Part shown: piece after piece, positions 35,752-44,839 of the stretch | Layout: every line of letters starts with the position of its first letter | Position numbering within the stretch: the stretch's first letter is position 1 | Source: an uncultured Campylobacter sp. | GTDB lineage: Bacteria > Campylobacterota > Campylobacteria > Campylobacterales > Campylobacteraceae | Direction of reading: 5' to 3' | DNA length: 64,000 nt | NCBI RefSeq assembly: GCF_938039205.1 | Contig: NZ_CALHVM010000024.1 | Span: 24,913-88,912 of the forward strand | Notes under the pieces: model-generated | What the model was told of the DNA's origin: nothing | The model's database searches: none | Seen by the model: only the letters and a program-made list of their open reading frames with translations | Made by a program: the position numbers and the translations under genes

Positions 35752-37035
35752 TCAGCCTCCGTACATCAGCCTCGGTAGCCAAAGCGAGATTTCCGGGATG
35801 TATGTCACCAGGACGAGACCGACAAATAGCGTCAAAGTCCACGGCAAGCATGAGACGATGACGTCTTTTAGATTCATACCCGTTAGGCCGCTGGCGACGA
35901 ATAAATTTAGTCCGACCGGCGGCGTGATCATGCCGATTTCCATATTTACGATTAACAGGATACCAAAGTGCACTGGATCCACGCCTAGCGCAGTGGCGAT
36001 CGGTAGTAGCAGCGGCACCATGATCATAACGACCGATGATGGCTCCATAAACTGTCCCATGATGAAAAGCAGGATGTTTACGATGATTAAAAAGCCTATC
36101 TTGCCGATATTTGCGGCTAGGATGCTATCTGCTATCGTTTGCGGGATGTTTTCGCTAGTTAGCAGGTATGCAAATACGACCGCGTTTGCGATGATGAAAA
36201 ATATCATCGCCGTCGTGATGGCAGACTCTAGGCAGATGTCCCACAGGTCTTTAAATTTGATATCTTTATAGACAAACAGCGAAATAATCAGCGCATATAT
36301 GGCGCTCGCCGCGGCAGCCTCTGTTGGTGTGAAGATACCGCCGTAGATACCGCCGATAACGACTACTACGATTAGCAATGCCCAAAATGCTCTAAAGAAT
36401 TTTTTTATCCGCTCGCTCCAAGGCTCTGGCGTAGTAGCTTTAAATCCAAGCCTCTTTGCTCCGATATAAGTCTGCGCTATCATCATACCGCCTAGCATCA
36501 GCCCCGGCACCACGCCCGCCATAAATAGCTGCGCGATACTGACCTCGGCCGTCACGCCGTAAACGATCATAACGACCGAAGGCGGGATGAGGATGCCTAG
36601 AGAGCCCGCGGTTGTGATGCCGCCCACGGCGTATTCTTTTGGATAGCCTGCTTCTTTGATAGCGACAAACATGATGGAGCCTATCGCTACGACCGTAGCA
36701 GGCGAACTGCCGGAAACCGCGGCAAATATAACGCACGCAAATATCGCGCTCATCGGCAAACCACCCGGTAGATGTCCGACCATGGATTTAGCAAAATCTA
36801 TAATACGTCTAGCAGAACCGCCCTTGCTCAGTAAATTTCCGGCTAGGATAAACATCGGGATCGCCATGAGGGCAAATTTATTGATACCGTCAAAGATGAG
36901 CTGAGGTATCGTCGCGACGTCAAGATCCGTGAAAAAAAGCATCGTGATAACCGTACTAGCTCCAAGTGAAACGGCGACGGGAACGCCTATAAGCATGAGG
37001 CCAAACAGCGAAATAAACAAAAATGCGATGGTCAT
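35752..37035 (-). CDS. TRAP transporter large permease (DctM)
   Basis: A 427-residue protein with about twelve hydrophobic helices, the Na+-dependent transport subunit of a TRAP system. SGSSPATVVAIGSIMF near residue 105 and MIGPPVGLNLFV-type block (MEIGMITPPVGLNLFVASG) near 365 are family signatures. It is third in the order dctP-dctQ-dctM on the minus strand, with gaps of 6 and 9 bases. Substrate is unknown from sequence; C4-dicarboxylates or related acids are likely. Confidence 0.93.
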   Translation of the reverse strand: MTIAFLFISLFGLMLIGVPVAVSLGASTVITMLFFTDLDVATIPQLIFDGINKFALMAIPMFILAGNLLSKGGSARRIIDFAKSMVGHLPGGLPMSAIFACVIFAAVSGSSPATVVAIGSIMFVAIKEAGYPKEYAVGGITTAGSLGILIPPSVVMIVYGVTAEVSIAQLFMAGVVPGLMLGGMMIAQTYIGAKRLGFKATTPEPWSERIKKFFRAFWALLIVVVVIGGIYGGIFTPTEAAAASAIYALIISLFVYKDIKFKDLWDICLESAITTAMIFFIIANAVVFAYLLTSENIPQTIADSILAANIGKIGFLIIVNILLFIMGQFMEPSSVVMIMVPLLLPIATALGVDPVHFGILLIVNMEIGMITPPVGLNLFVASGLTGMNLKDVIVSCLPWTLTLFVGLVLVTYIPEISLWLPRLMYGG

Positions 37036-37044
37036 AGGCTCTCC

Positions 37045-37587
37045 TTAGCTTTTCTTGACCGAGTCGCGTATCATCTCGGCTTCGTTGTTTATGATGACTT
37101 TATCTGAAGGCGTCATAGCTATCTGATAAATTTTCTCTCCGGCGCGGTAGCTAGCGCCCAGAAACGCTATCGGAAGCACTAGCATCGGCACCCACTGCGG
37201 TACGCCTAGATCTACGCTCATAAAATCAAGCTCGTACATCACCTGCAGATACTGCACGCTATAAACCACGACGAACATCAAAAATACCGTTGTTAGGATG
37301 TTTGCGAAGATGAGGTAGGCCTTGGCGATAGGAGAGGGAAATCTCTCGATCAAAATCGTAACCGAGATATGAATGCCCTTTCTAAAGCCGTATGCTGCGG
37401 CAAAAAACGCCGACCAGATAAAAAGGTAGTTCGTTAGCTCGCCCGCCCACGACCAGCCCGTGTTAAAGCAGTAGCGCATAACGACGTTAATGAAGGCTAG
37501 CAGCGTGCCTGCGGCGATGCCTAGCACCGCTACGGTTTTGTTTACCGAGGCGATGCCGACATCTAAAATCTCAAAAAATTTACCCAT
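37045..37587 (-). CDS. TRAP transporter small permease (DctQ)
   Basis: A 180-residue membrane protein with four helices. RYCFNTGWSWAGELTNYLFIW near residues 40-60 is the typical DctQ motif in which the Glu is conserved, followed by AAYGFRKGIHISV. It pairs with the large permease next to it and lies 6 bases after dctP. Confidence 0.92.
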   Translation of the reverse strand: MGKFFEILDVGIASVNKTVAVLGIAAGTLLAFINVVMRYCFNTGWSWAGELTNYLFIWSAFFAAAYGFRKGIHISVTILIERFPSPIAKAYLIFANILTTVFLMFVVVYSVQYLQVMYELDFMSVDLGVPQWVPMLVLPIAFLGASYRAGEKIYQIAMTPSDKVIINNEAEMIRDSVKKS

Positions 37588-37593
37588 AAAAGC

Positions 37594-38592
37594 CTACTTC
37601 GTATTTATCGTTTTTTCTATCAAATCTTGACCGATCGCGTTGTAGAAATTTGGATAAATCGGCTTCATCGCTTCCGCCCATTTGCCCTTTTGATCGGCGT
37701 TTAGCTCGATGATCTCAAGCTTTTTGCTCTCGCTTGCGTATTTTTTAAGCTCGCTTAAAATGTGCTCTTCCTCTTTAGCCGTCTCTTCGCGCTCAAATGC
37801 CGTAGCTTCTTTTAGAGCTTGCGTTACGTGAGCCTTCATATCATCAGGCAAACCTTTCCAAAATTTCTCGCTCATAACGACTAAATATCCCAAATATCCG
37901 TGGCTAGAGAGCGTTAGAGAGCTTTGAGCCTCGTAAAATTTGGAGTTGTAGAAGTTTGACAGCGGGTTTTCGGTCGCATCGACTACGCCTTGTTGAAGGG
38001 CCGGATAAACCTCTGAAAAAGGCAATACTTGCGGGTTGCCGCCGACTACTTTGATCTGCTCTTCAAGCACTTTTGAGCTTTGGATGCGGAATTTTTGTCC
38101 CTTAGCGTCCGCAGGCTCTACGATCGGTTTTTTGCTCGAGCTAAAGTGCTTAAATCCTGCGTCCCAAAAATCAAGCGCGATGAAGCCTTTTTTAGCGATC
38201 ATATCTTTTAGAGCTTGTCCGACTTCGCCGTCTTGAACAGTGTAAAGATGGGCGTTGTCTCTAAAGATAAACGGCAGGTCAAAAAGCTGAAACTGCGGCA
38301 CTATCGGCGTAAATTTAGAAAAACTAGGCGCCGCCATCTGTACGTTACCCAGCTTTAGAGCTCCAAAAACCCTATCATCGTCCATCAGCGATGCGGCAGG
38401 ATATACCTCGACTTTGATCGCTCCGCCGCTAAGCTCGCCGACTCGTTTAGCAAAAAAGTCCGCAGCCTTGCCTTTTGGCGTAGAAGCTGCAACGACGTGG
38501 GCAAATTTGATCGTGTATGTTTTACCTGCGGCAAATGCGCTGCCCGCAAGCGCGCATGAAAGAAGCAGTGCGGAAAGTAACTTAATTTTCAT
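37594..38592 (-). CDS. TRAP transporter solute-binding protein (DctP)
   Basis: A 332-residue periplasmic protein with signal peptide MKIKLLSALLLSCALAGSAFA. YTIKFAHVVAASTPKGKAADFFAKRV is the usual start of mature DctP proteins, and GQKFRIQSSKVLEEQIKVVGGNPQVLPFSEVYPALQQGVVDATENPLSNF contains the Arg that clamps the substrate carboxylate (R in KFRIQ) and the ATENP box. It is the first gene of the TRAP unit and has a long upstream region. The sequence is close to the dicarboxylate type (DctP) rather than the sialic acid type, but that is from memory. Confidence 0.92.
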   Translation of the reverse strand: MKIKLLSALLLSCALAGSAFAAGKTYTIKFAHVVAASTPKGKAADFFAKRVGELSGGAIKVEVYPAASLMDDDRVFGALKLGNVQMAAPSFSKFTPIVPQFQLFDLPFIFRDNAHLYTVQDGEVGQALKDMIAKKGFIALDFWDAGFKHFSSSKKPIVEPADAKGQKFRIQSSKVLEEQIKVVGGNPQVLPFSEVYPALQQGVVDATENPLSNFYNSKFYEAQSSLTLSSHGYLGYLVVMSEKFWKGLPDDMKAHVTQALKEATAFEREETAKEEEHILSELKKYASESKKLEIIELNADQKGKWAEAMKPIYPNFYNAIGQDLIEKTINTK

Positions 38593-38948
38593 CTGTGATC
38601 CTTTTTAAAAGATTAGCTAATTCAGCTAGGTGCAATTATAATTCATAAAAAAGCGGCTGCGTTAAAATGTTTCGACTTTTTGCAATAAATTTCAAATTTA
38701 TGTGTAAATAAGTAACAATGTCTCAAATTTTACCGTCAAATTTGAGAGCAAGCCAAAGTAAAATATAACGCTAAAAAGACTAAATGTTACGAAAATACAC
38801 ATTATTTTTATTAAATTTGACCTTTTCGTGCGGCGAGACGAGTCAAATTTGATAAAACGGAAGCATCGGCGCGTTTGTTTGCGTGTTAATAAATTAATTA
38901 CTTTTTTATTGCTATAATACGGATAAATTTTATTACAAAGGAAAAATT
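38593..38948. other. Divergent regulatory region between dctP and sodB
   Basis: About 356 AT-rich bases. The sodB promoter has TATAAT at 38913-38918. An A/T run at 38886-38909 (AATAAATTAATTACTTTTT) could be a Fur-type site but does not match a consensus clearly. No gene is seen. Confidence 0.5.
38913..38918 (+). promoter_or_regulatory. -10 box of sodB
   Basis: GC followed by TATAAT, 30 bases before the ATG; AAAGGAAAAA serves as ribosome site. Confidence 0.65.
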
Positions 38949-39599
38949 ATGTTTGAACTTAGAAAACTGCCTTTCGATCCGAAAGCAAACGCCGTCGTCA
39001 GCGAGGAAACCTGTAGTTACCACCACGGCAAACACCACCAAACCTATATCAATAACCTAAATAATTTGATAAAAGGTACCGAGTTTGAGGGCGCTAGCCT
39101 CTTTGATATATTAGTAAAAAGCTCCGGCGGCGTGTTTAACAACGCGGCTCAGGTCTATAACCACGACTTTTACTGGGATTGCATCGCGAAAAAAAGCCAA
39201 ATGAGCGACGAGCTAAAATCGCGCCTAGAAAAAGATATACCGAATTTTAAAGAGGAGTTTTTAAAGGCTGCGACTACGCTTTTTGGCTCCGGCTGGGCGT
39301 GGCTGGTTTACAATCCAAAAGAGGATAAGCTGCAAATCGTACAAACTAGCAACGCGCAAACTCCGGTAACGGACGGCCTCGTACCGCTTCTAGTCGCGGA
39401 CGTTTGGGAGCACGCATACTATGTAGATCACAGAAACGCGCGCCCTGCGTATTTGGAGAAGCTGTTTGAAAACATCAACTGGCATTTCGTCTCAAGCGCT
39501 TACGAGTGGGCGCTAAAAGAGGGGCTAAATTCGGTTAAATTTTACGTTTCCGAGCTTCACGGCGGCGCTAAATCTTGCTGCGGTTGTGGCTGTCATTAA
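38949..39599 (+). CDS. sodB: Superoxide dismutase, iron type, with Cys-rich C-terminal tail
   Basis: A 216-residue dismutase of the Fe/Mn family. Metal ligands are seen in YHHGKHHQTYINN (His near 26), NHDFYWDCI (His near 74), and DVWEHAYYVDHRNARPAYL (Asp and His near 157-161). The Gln in NNAAQVYNH favours iron. After the normal end of the fold (KFYVSELHGG) the protein carries AKSCCGCGCH, giving four Cys and a terminal His in ten residues. I do not recall such a tail in C. jejuni SodB. It may bind metal. It is monocistronic. Confidence 0.94.
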   Translation: MFELRKLPFDPKANAVVSEETCSYHHGKHHQTYINNLNNLIKGTEFEGASLFDILVKSSGGVFNNAAQVYNHDFYWDCIAKKSQMSDELKSRLEKDIPNFKEEFLKAATTLFGSGWAWLVYNPKEDKLQIVQTSNAQTPVTDGLVPLLVADVWEHAYYVDHRNARPAYLEKLFENINWHFVSSAYEWALKEGLNSVKFYVSELHGGAKSCCGCGCH

Positions 39600-39787
39600 T
39601 GCCGAGAAATCGCTGATTTTGCGAGCTTTTTAGGAGCGGCGATAAATTTGCGGCGGCTTATTTTTTAAATAAGCGTAAGCCCGCGAGTAAATTTAGCCTT
39701 GAGCAACGACTCCTTCTTGGCTAAGTTTACTTTATATAAACTATTTTGAAGTAATATTCGAGTCTCATTTCACAAAAAAGGACGAAA

Positions 39788-40153
39788 ATGAAGAAGTTTT
39801 TAGTTTCATCTTTGGCGGCTTTTGCTGCAGTTGCTATGCTTAGCGGTTGCCACGCGCACAAAAGCGAGAGCACAAATAAAGCGCAAATCACCAAATCAGA
39901 AGCTGAAGTTATTAAATTTACGGGCGTAAACGACCCGAAATACGTCGTTAGACTAAGCTCTACCGATAAATTTAACACAGCCGTGCTAGAAGACAGCAAA
40001 GGTCACAAAATCAACCTTAAAAACGCAGTCACAGCAAGCGGCGTAAGACTAGCGAACGACGATATCGGCACAGAGATAACGTTTAAACGCGGCGAAGGTA
40101 TCCTAAACCTTGCAAAAGGTGGCGAGGATATTTTCTTAAGATACGACGAATAA
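39788..40153 (+). CDS. MliC-like lipoprotein (putative lysozyme inhibitor)
   Basis: A 121-residue lipoprotein: MKKFLVSSLAAFAAVAMLSGC has a lipobox with Cys at residue 21, followed by HAHKSES. The mature part contains TASGVRLANDDIGTEITFKRGEGILNL, which resembles the S-A-S-G-x-x-Y ... K-G-x-x-x-x-L strand pair of the membrane-bound lysozyme inhibitor family. The usual Cys pair is absent from the mature part. The assignment is moderate. It is followed directly by a terminator. Confidence 0.65.
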   Translation: MKKFLVSSLAAFAAVAMLSGCHAHKSESTNKAQITKSEAEVIKFTGVNDPKYVVRLSSTDKFNTAVLEDSKGHKINLKNAVTASGVRLANDDIGTEITFKRGEGILNLAKGGEDIFLRYDE

Positions 40154-40486
40154 AAACTTTCCCGCCGAATTTTACGGCGGGACTTTCTCTCCCTCAAATT
40201 TACCAAATTTAACTCCCGCAAAATCTCGTCAAATTTGAACTTTAGCTTGTTTTATAGCTTTATTTTAAATTTGCTCAAATTTAATATCTCTTATCAAAAA
40301 CAGCTTTGTATTAAATTTTAATAGCCCTTTATAAAATGCCCAAGTATACGCGGTTTAAAAGCGATTTTAAACTTAAAAATGACATTTTTAACTCAAATTT
40401 CGTCGCTAATTCTTAAGCCAATTTTCTTAAATTATTGGATATACTGCAAGGATTTTTATTTAAAAGTACTATAGGAGTTGGTAGGT
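40154..40486. other. Gap upstream of nrdD
   Basis: About 330 bases; apart from the MliC-gene terminator it holds AT-rich DNA and a likely nrdD -10 box (TATACT at 40440-40445). No gene and no clear FNR-type dyad is seen. Confidence 0.45.
40161..40181 (+). terminator. Terminator after the MliC-like gene
   Basis: A perfect 7-bp GC-rich stem CCCGCCG/CGGCGGG with loop AATTTTA, 8 bases after the stop, followed by ACTTTCTCT. Confidence 0.75.
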
Positions 40487-42592
40487 ATGAAATTTATTTT
40501 AAAAAGAGATGGAACAAAACAGGAATACCTACCTTATAAAATACAAGACGCAATCAAAAAAGCCTTTGAAAGCGAGTCTAAAGAATACGACGACAAGGTC
40601 TTTTTAGACGTGATGGGGCGCGTGTTTGACAGCGAAGTTTTGAGCGTCGAGGACGTGCAAGACTACATCGAAAAGGCGCTTTTTAACGCGGGACACTTCG
40701 ACGTGATGAAGAGCTTTATGCTCTACCGCCACACGCACAAGCTTCAGCGCGAGCAAATTTTAGGACTAAACGAAGACACCACCTACATCAACTCCACCCA
40801 AACTATCAGCGAGTACATCAACGGCACCGACTGGCGCATCCTGGCAAACTCAAACACCAGCTACTCAAACGCCGGCCTCATCAACAACACCGCGGGCAAG
40901 GTCATCGCCAACTACTGGCTGGATAAGGTGTATAGCAAAGAAGAGGGCCTCGCACACCGAAACGGCGACTATCATATCCACGACCTAGACTGCCTCACGG
41001 GCTACTGTGCGGGCTGGAGCCTTAGGGCGCTACTAAACGAGGGCTTTAACGGCGTGCGCGGCAGAGTCGAGAGCAAGGCGCCCAAGCACTTCCGCGAAGC
41101 GCTATATCAGATGGCAAATTTCCTAGGAATTTTACAAAGCGAGTGGGCGGGCGCGCAGGCGTTTAGCAGCTTTGACACATATCTTGCGCCTTATGTTTTT
41201 CGCGACAAGCTAAGCGACAAAGAGATCAAAAAGGCGATAACGAGCTTTATCTTTAACCTAAACGTGCCGGCTCGCTGGGGTCAGAGCCCGTTTACCAACG
41301 TAACGATCGACATCACTTGCCCGTCCGATCTACGCGATCAGATACCTACGCGCGAGGATAGGCATATATTTAGCGATTTAGAGGATGTCGAGCTAGCGCA
41401 GGAGGCCGCCAAGCGCGGCTTTAACAAGCTAACGGATATGACCTACCGCGCATTTGAGCCCGAGATGAACCGCATCGACAAGGCCTTTTACGAGATCATG
41501 ACCGAGGGCGACAAGTGCTCACAGCCCTTTACCTTCCCGATCCCTACGGTAAATATCACCGAGGACTTCGACTGGGATAGCGAGGTGGCGAAGGTGCTTT
41601 TTGAAAACACCGCGAAAATGGGTTCGAGCTATTTTCAAAATTTCGTCGGCAGCCAGTATACGACCGATGAAAACGGCAACCGCGTCGCAAACGACAAGGC
41701 CTATAAGCCGGGCCACGTGCGCTCGATGTGCTGCCGCTTGCAGCTAGATTTACGCGAGCTGCTAAAGCGCGGCGGAGGGCTGTTCGGTAGTGCGGAGATG
41801 ACCGGTAGTATCGGCGTCGTGACGCTAAATTTAGCTCGCCTGGGCTACCTATATAAAGGCGATAAAAAGGGACTCTACACGCGCCTTGAGTATCTGCTAA
41901 ATTTAGCCAAATCCACGCTCGAAAAAAAGCGCAAATTTATCCAGGATATGTACGAACGCGGCCTGTATCCGTATACCGCGCGCTATCTAAAACACTTTAA
42001 TAACCACTTTAGCACCATCGGCATCAACGGCATGAACGAGCTTTTGAGAAATTTTACAAACGACAAGGAAAACATAGCGACCGATTTTGGGCGAGAATTC
42101 GCGATCGAGATGATCGAGTTTCTACGCGGTAAAATTCGCGAGTTCCAAGAGAGTACCGGCAACCTTTACAACCTCGAAGCCACGCCTGCCGAGGGCACGA
42201 CATACCGCTTTGCTAAAGAGGACAAAAAGCGCTATCCGGACATCATCCAGGCGGGATTTGGCGAAAATATCTACTACACCAACTCCACGCAGCTGCCGGC
42301 AAATTTCACCGACGATGCGTTCGAGGCGCTCGATCTGCAAGACGAACTGCAAAGCTCCTACACGGGCGGCACGGTGCTGCACCTATACATGAAGGAGCGT
42401 ATCAGCTCGGCCGAAGCGTGCAAAGACCTCGTGCGCGGCGTGATAAACAACTACAAGCTGCCATACATCACGATAACGCCGGTCTTTAGCGTCTGCGCCA
42501 AACACGGCTACATCAGCGGCGAGCACGAATACTGCCCGAAATGCGACGAGGAGCTTTTGGCTAAATTTAAAGCTGAAAATAGCGTAAAATAG
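40487..42592 (+). CDS. nrdD: Anaerobic (class III) ribonucleotide reductase, C-terminally short
   Basis: A 701-residue protein that would reduce ribonucleoside triphosphates without oxygen. An ATP-cone lies at residues 1-90 (FILKRDGTKQEYLPYKIQDAIKKAF). The catalytic barrel has RSMCCRLQLDLRELLKRGGGLFG and GSIGVVTLNLARLGYL, typical of NrdD. Near the end, TPVFSVCAKHGYISGEHEYCPKCDEEL is the first part of the zinc site, and the frame then stops after 13 more residues. The second Cys pair and the glycyl-radical motif (RVxGY) normally found after this point are missing, and no frame downstream restores them. No nrdG is adjacent. I start at ATG 40487 behind TAGGAG, not at TTG 40478. Confidence 0.9.
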   Translation: MKFILKRDGTKQEYLPYKIQDAIKKAFESESKEYDDKVFLDVMGRVFDSEVLSVEDVQDYIEKALFNAGHFDVMKSFMLYRHTHKLQREQILGLNEDTTYINSTQTISEYINGTDWRILANSNTSYSNAGLINNTAGKVIANYWLDKVYSKEEGLAHRNGDYHIHDLDCLTGYCAGWSLRALLNEGFNGVRGRVESKAPKHFREALYQMANFLGILQSEWAGAQAFSSFDTYLAPYVFRDKLSDKEIKKAITSFIFNLNVPARWGQSPFTNVTIDITCPSDLRDQIPTREDRHIFSDLEDVELAQEAAKRGFNKLTDMTYRAFEPEMNRIDKAFYEIMTEGDKCSQPFTFPIPTVNITEDFDWDSEVAKVLFENTAKMGSSYFQNFVGSQYTTDENGNRVANDKAYKPGHVRSMCCRLQLDLRELLKRGGGLFGSAEMTGSIGVVTLNLARLGYLYKGDKKGLYTRLEYLLNLAKSTLEKKRKFIQDMYERGLYPYTARYLKHFNNHFSTIGINGMNELLRNFTNDKENIATDFGREFAIEMIEFLRGKIREFQESTGNLYNLEATPAEGTTYRFAKEDKKRYPDIIQAGFGENIYYTNSTQLPANFTDDAFEALDLQDELQSSYTGGTVLHLYMKERISSAEACKDLVRGVINNYKLPYITITPVFSVCAKHGYISGEHEYCPKCDEELLAKFKAENSVK

Positions 42593-42719
42593 GATAAATT
42601 TGAGCGGCGAAGCGTTGTTTGGCTTTGCCGCTTTTAAATTTGACTGCGTATTTATGTATAAAATCAAAATTTAACTAAATTTGACCCCGCCCGAGCCAAA
42701 ATAAGCGGGGTAAATTTGA

Positions 42720-43760
42720 TTATTTCTCCCCTAGCGGCCAGTAAACGACCGGTTTGGCTCCGAGCCTTGCCTCGCCGTGATACATGCCGAGCTTGTCTTT
42801 CGTCCACGCAAAGCCCGTGTGTCCGTGCTTGTCGATCGAGATGATGCCGCCGCTGCCGCCGAGCGCTTTGACCTGAGCTACTGCTTCTTCGACGGCCTTT
42901 TGCACGTCTTGCGTTTTGTATTTATAAAGAGCTGAGACCTCGTGCGCGGCATTTACGCGCATGTAGATGTCGCCCGTGCCCGGTGCATGAAACCGCCACC
43001 GAGTCGTTATCTGCGTAGGTTCCAGAGCCTATTATCGGGCTATCGCCGATGCGGCCGGTCATTTTGTTGGTCATGCCGCCGGTGCTGGTCGCTGCGGCTA
43101 GGTTGCCGTTTTTATCCAGCGCGATCGCGCCCACGGTGCCAAGATACGGGCGCTCGTATAAATTTAGCGATGTCTTTTTCGCCTTTTCGCTATCAAGTAG
43201 CAGCTTTTGCTTCTCTTTAGCTTTTTGCAGCGCGTCGTATCTAAACTGCGTGAAAAAATACTTCTGATCGACCATCTCCAGGCCGTTTTCTTTAGCGAGC
43301 TTGTCGGCTCCCTCGCCCGCAACCAACGTATGCCACGTCTTATCCATCACGAGTCTGGCGCCTAGGATTGGGTTTTTGATATGCCTTGCCATCGCGACTG
43401 CGCCCGCTTTTTTAGTCGAGCCGTCCATGATCGAGGCATCAAGCTCGTTAAATCCGTCGGCGGTAAATACCGCGCCCTTGCCTGCGTTAAAATTCGGATC
43501 GTCCTCAAGCACCATTATTGTCGCAGTTACCGCATCCATCGCGCTGCCGCCTTTTTCAAGCACGGCTTGACCCGCCAAAAGCGCCTTTTTCATCGGCTCC
43601 TCGCGGATTTTAAATTCCTCTTTGGTTAGATCAAGCCCGCTGGTGCCGCCGTGAATGACGATAACGGGGAAAATTTCTCCTGCGCATTCGCAGCCGTTAG
43701 CCCGAGCAGGGCCAGACTCGCCGCCATAAAAACGGCCTTTGAGAGTGAAAAGTGCTTCAT
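42720..43760 (-). pseudogene. Isoaspartyl peptidase/L-asparaginase (type III, Ntn hydrolase), two frameshifts
   Basis: Three frames together give a secreted protein of about 345 residues. The start (43760) has a signal peptide MKHFSLSKAVFMAASLALLGLTAANA. A one-base deletion near 43666-43678 leads to the second frame (PVIVIHGGTSGLDLTKEEF, AGKGAVFTADG, and the autocleavage site YLGTVGAIALD, whose Thr is the nucleophile). A one-base insertion in the C run 42979-42981 leads to the third frame (MRVNAAHEVSAL, GSGGIISIDKHGHTGFAW). It would cleave isoaspartyl dipeptides or asparagine. Both lesions lie in short homopolymers, so sequencing error is possible; if real, the gene is dead. Confidence 0.82.
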
Positions 43761-44015
43761 AGGGTCTCCTTTGGAATAAAGTTTAAAATAATACTATAAC
43801 TTTCTATATTAAGAATGAGTTAAAGTTTGCTTGCTTAATTGATAATATCTATAAAATTTACGGCGTAATTTTAGCTGTTTATATTTGCGCCAGAGCGTGC
43901 AAATTTAAGTCCGCTAAGTGTTAAAATCGGCGCGGTACCTGAAATTATTGGTAGCGCGATTGAGATGTAGCGTGGTAAAAGCACAGGTATTCTAATCTAC
44001 AGGATCAAATTTAAT

Positions 44016-44651
44016 TTACCCCAGTTTCTTGCCCAGTATCGTCAGACTCTCGATTTTGCCGCCCATATCGCAGACTTTGGGTAGTTCGTCCCAGCGCGCA
44101 AAGCCGAATTTTGCAAACAAATTTAGGCTTGCCGCGTTGCTGGAAAATATCAGCGCGACGACGTTTTTGATGCCAAATTTTGGTGCACTTTCGCGTATAA
44201 ATTTTACGAGCCGTCCACCCAATCCTTTGCCGCGAGTGTCCGCTGCGATGTAGACGCTGATCTCTGCGGTGATGCGGTAGCCCTCGCGCGGATGATAGTA
44301 GCTGAGGCTGCCCCAGGCTAAGATTTCGCTTTTTTGGTTTGCGACGCCCGGCTTTTGCGCGCCCAAATTTTCGCCCTTTTGGTCAAATTTCCTCTCGCAA
44401 TCAGCTTCAAATGTTTCGCCGTCTCCGCTCGTCAAATTTCCTTCGCAAATCTCGCGCAGCACGTATATCGGGCGATTTGCCGCCTCGTGCGCGTCAAACC
44501 ATGCTTCGCGCCCCTCTATGCCCACGGGGTGCAGCGTGGCTGTGGCGTTTCGCTCTAAAACGCTTGCGTTATAAATGCGCGTGATGGCGGCGAGATCGGC
44601 CTTGACGGTGCGCGAGATTTCGTATTTTGCGGCGGCGAGATTTTCTTGCAC
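44016..44651 (-). CDS. GNAT family N-acetyltransferase with a low-complexity insertion
   Basis: A 211-residue protein related to phosphinothricin/amino-acid N-acetyltransferases (usual length about 165-175). ISRTVKADLAAITRIYNASV starts the fold, AEISVYIAADTRGKGLGGRLVKFI near 135-158 is the acetyl-CoA loop (RGKGLGG), and NAASLNLFAKFGF is motif B. Residues about 68-108, between two core strands, are an extra Gly/Glu/Lys/Asn-rich stretch coded by DNA with three AAATTT words, two of them in a near-direct repeat (44382-44400 and 44431-44449). The substrate is unknown. Confidence 0.85.
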   Translation of the reverse strand: MQENLAAAKYEISRTVKADLAAITRIYNASVLERNATATLHPVGIEGREAWFDAHEAANRPIYVLREICEGNLTSGDGETFEADCERKFDQKGENLGAQKPGVANQKSEILAWGSLSYYHPREGYRITAEISVYIAADTRGKGLGGRLVKFIRESAPKFGIKNVVALIFSSNAASLNLFAKFGFARWDELPKVCDMGGKIESLTILGKKLG

Positions 44652-44803
44652 TTTGAATCCTTTTTAAATTTAGCCGATTTTACGCCAAATTTGATTAAAA
44701 ACAGCAACGAAAACGTCAAATTTGTACGTCGATAAAGGCGCGGATCTAGCCGCCCTAAAAAGCCAAATTTACGCCCAAAGGCGAAATCGCCGTAAATTTG
44801 AGT

Positions 44804-44809
44804 TATAAT
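44804..44809 (+). promoter_or_regulatory. -10 box of murI
   Basis: TATAAT directly upstream, 30 bases before the TTG start chosen for murI. Confidence 0.5.
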
Positions 44810-44839
44810 CTCTTTTTAAATTTAACCTTGGATAAAGAT

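Noticed and set aside
35531..36271. 246-codon plus-strand frame
   Set aside because: It runs mostly antisense through the well-supported DctM gene; its first part is repetitive AAATTT-rich DNA.
38886..38909. Possible Fur box upstream of sodB
   Set aside because: The AT run is too unspecific to separate from the generally AT-rich promoter region.
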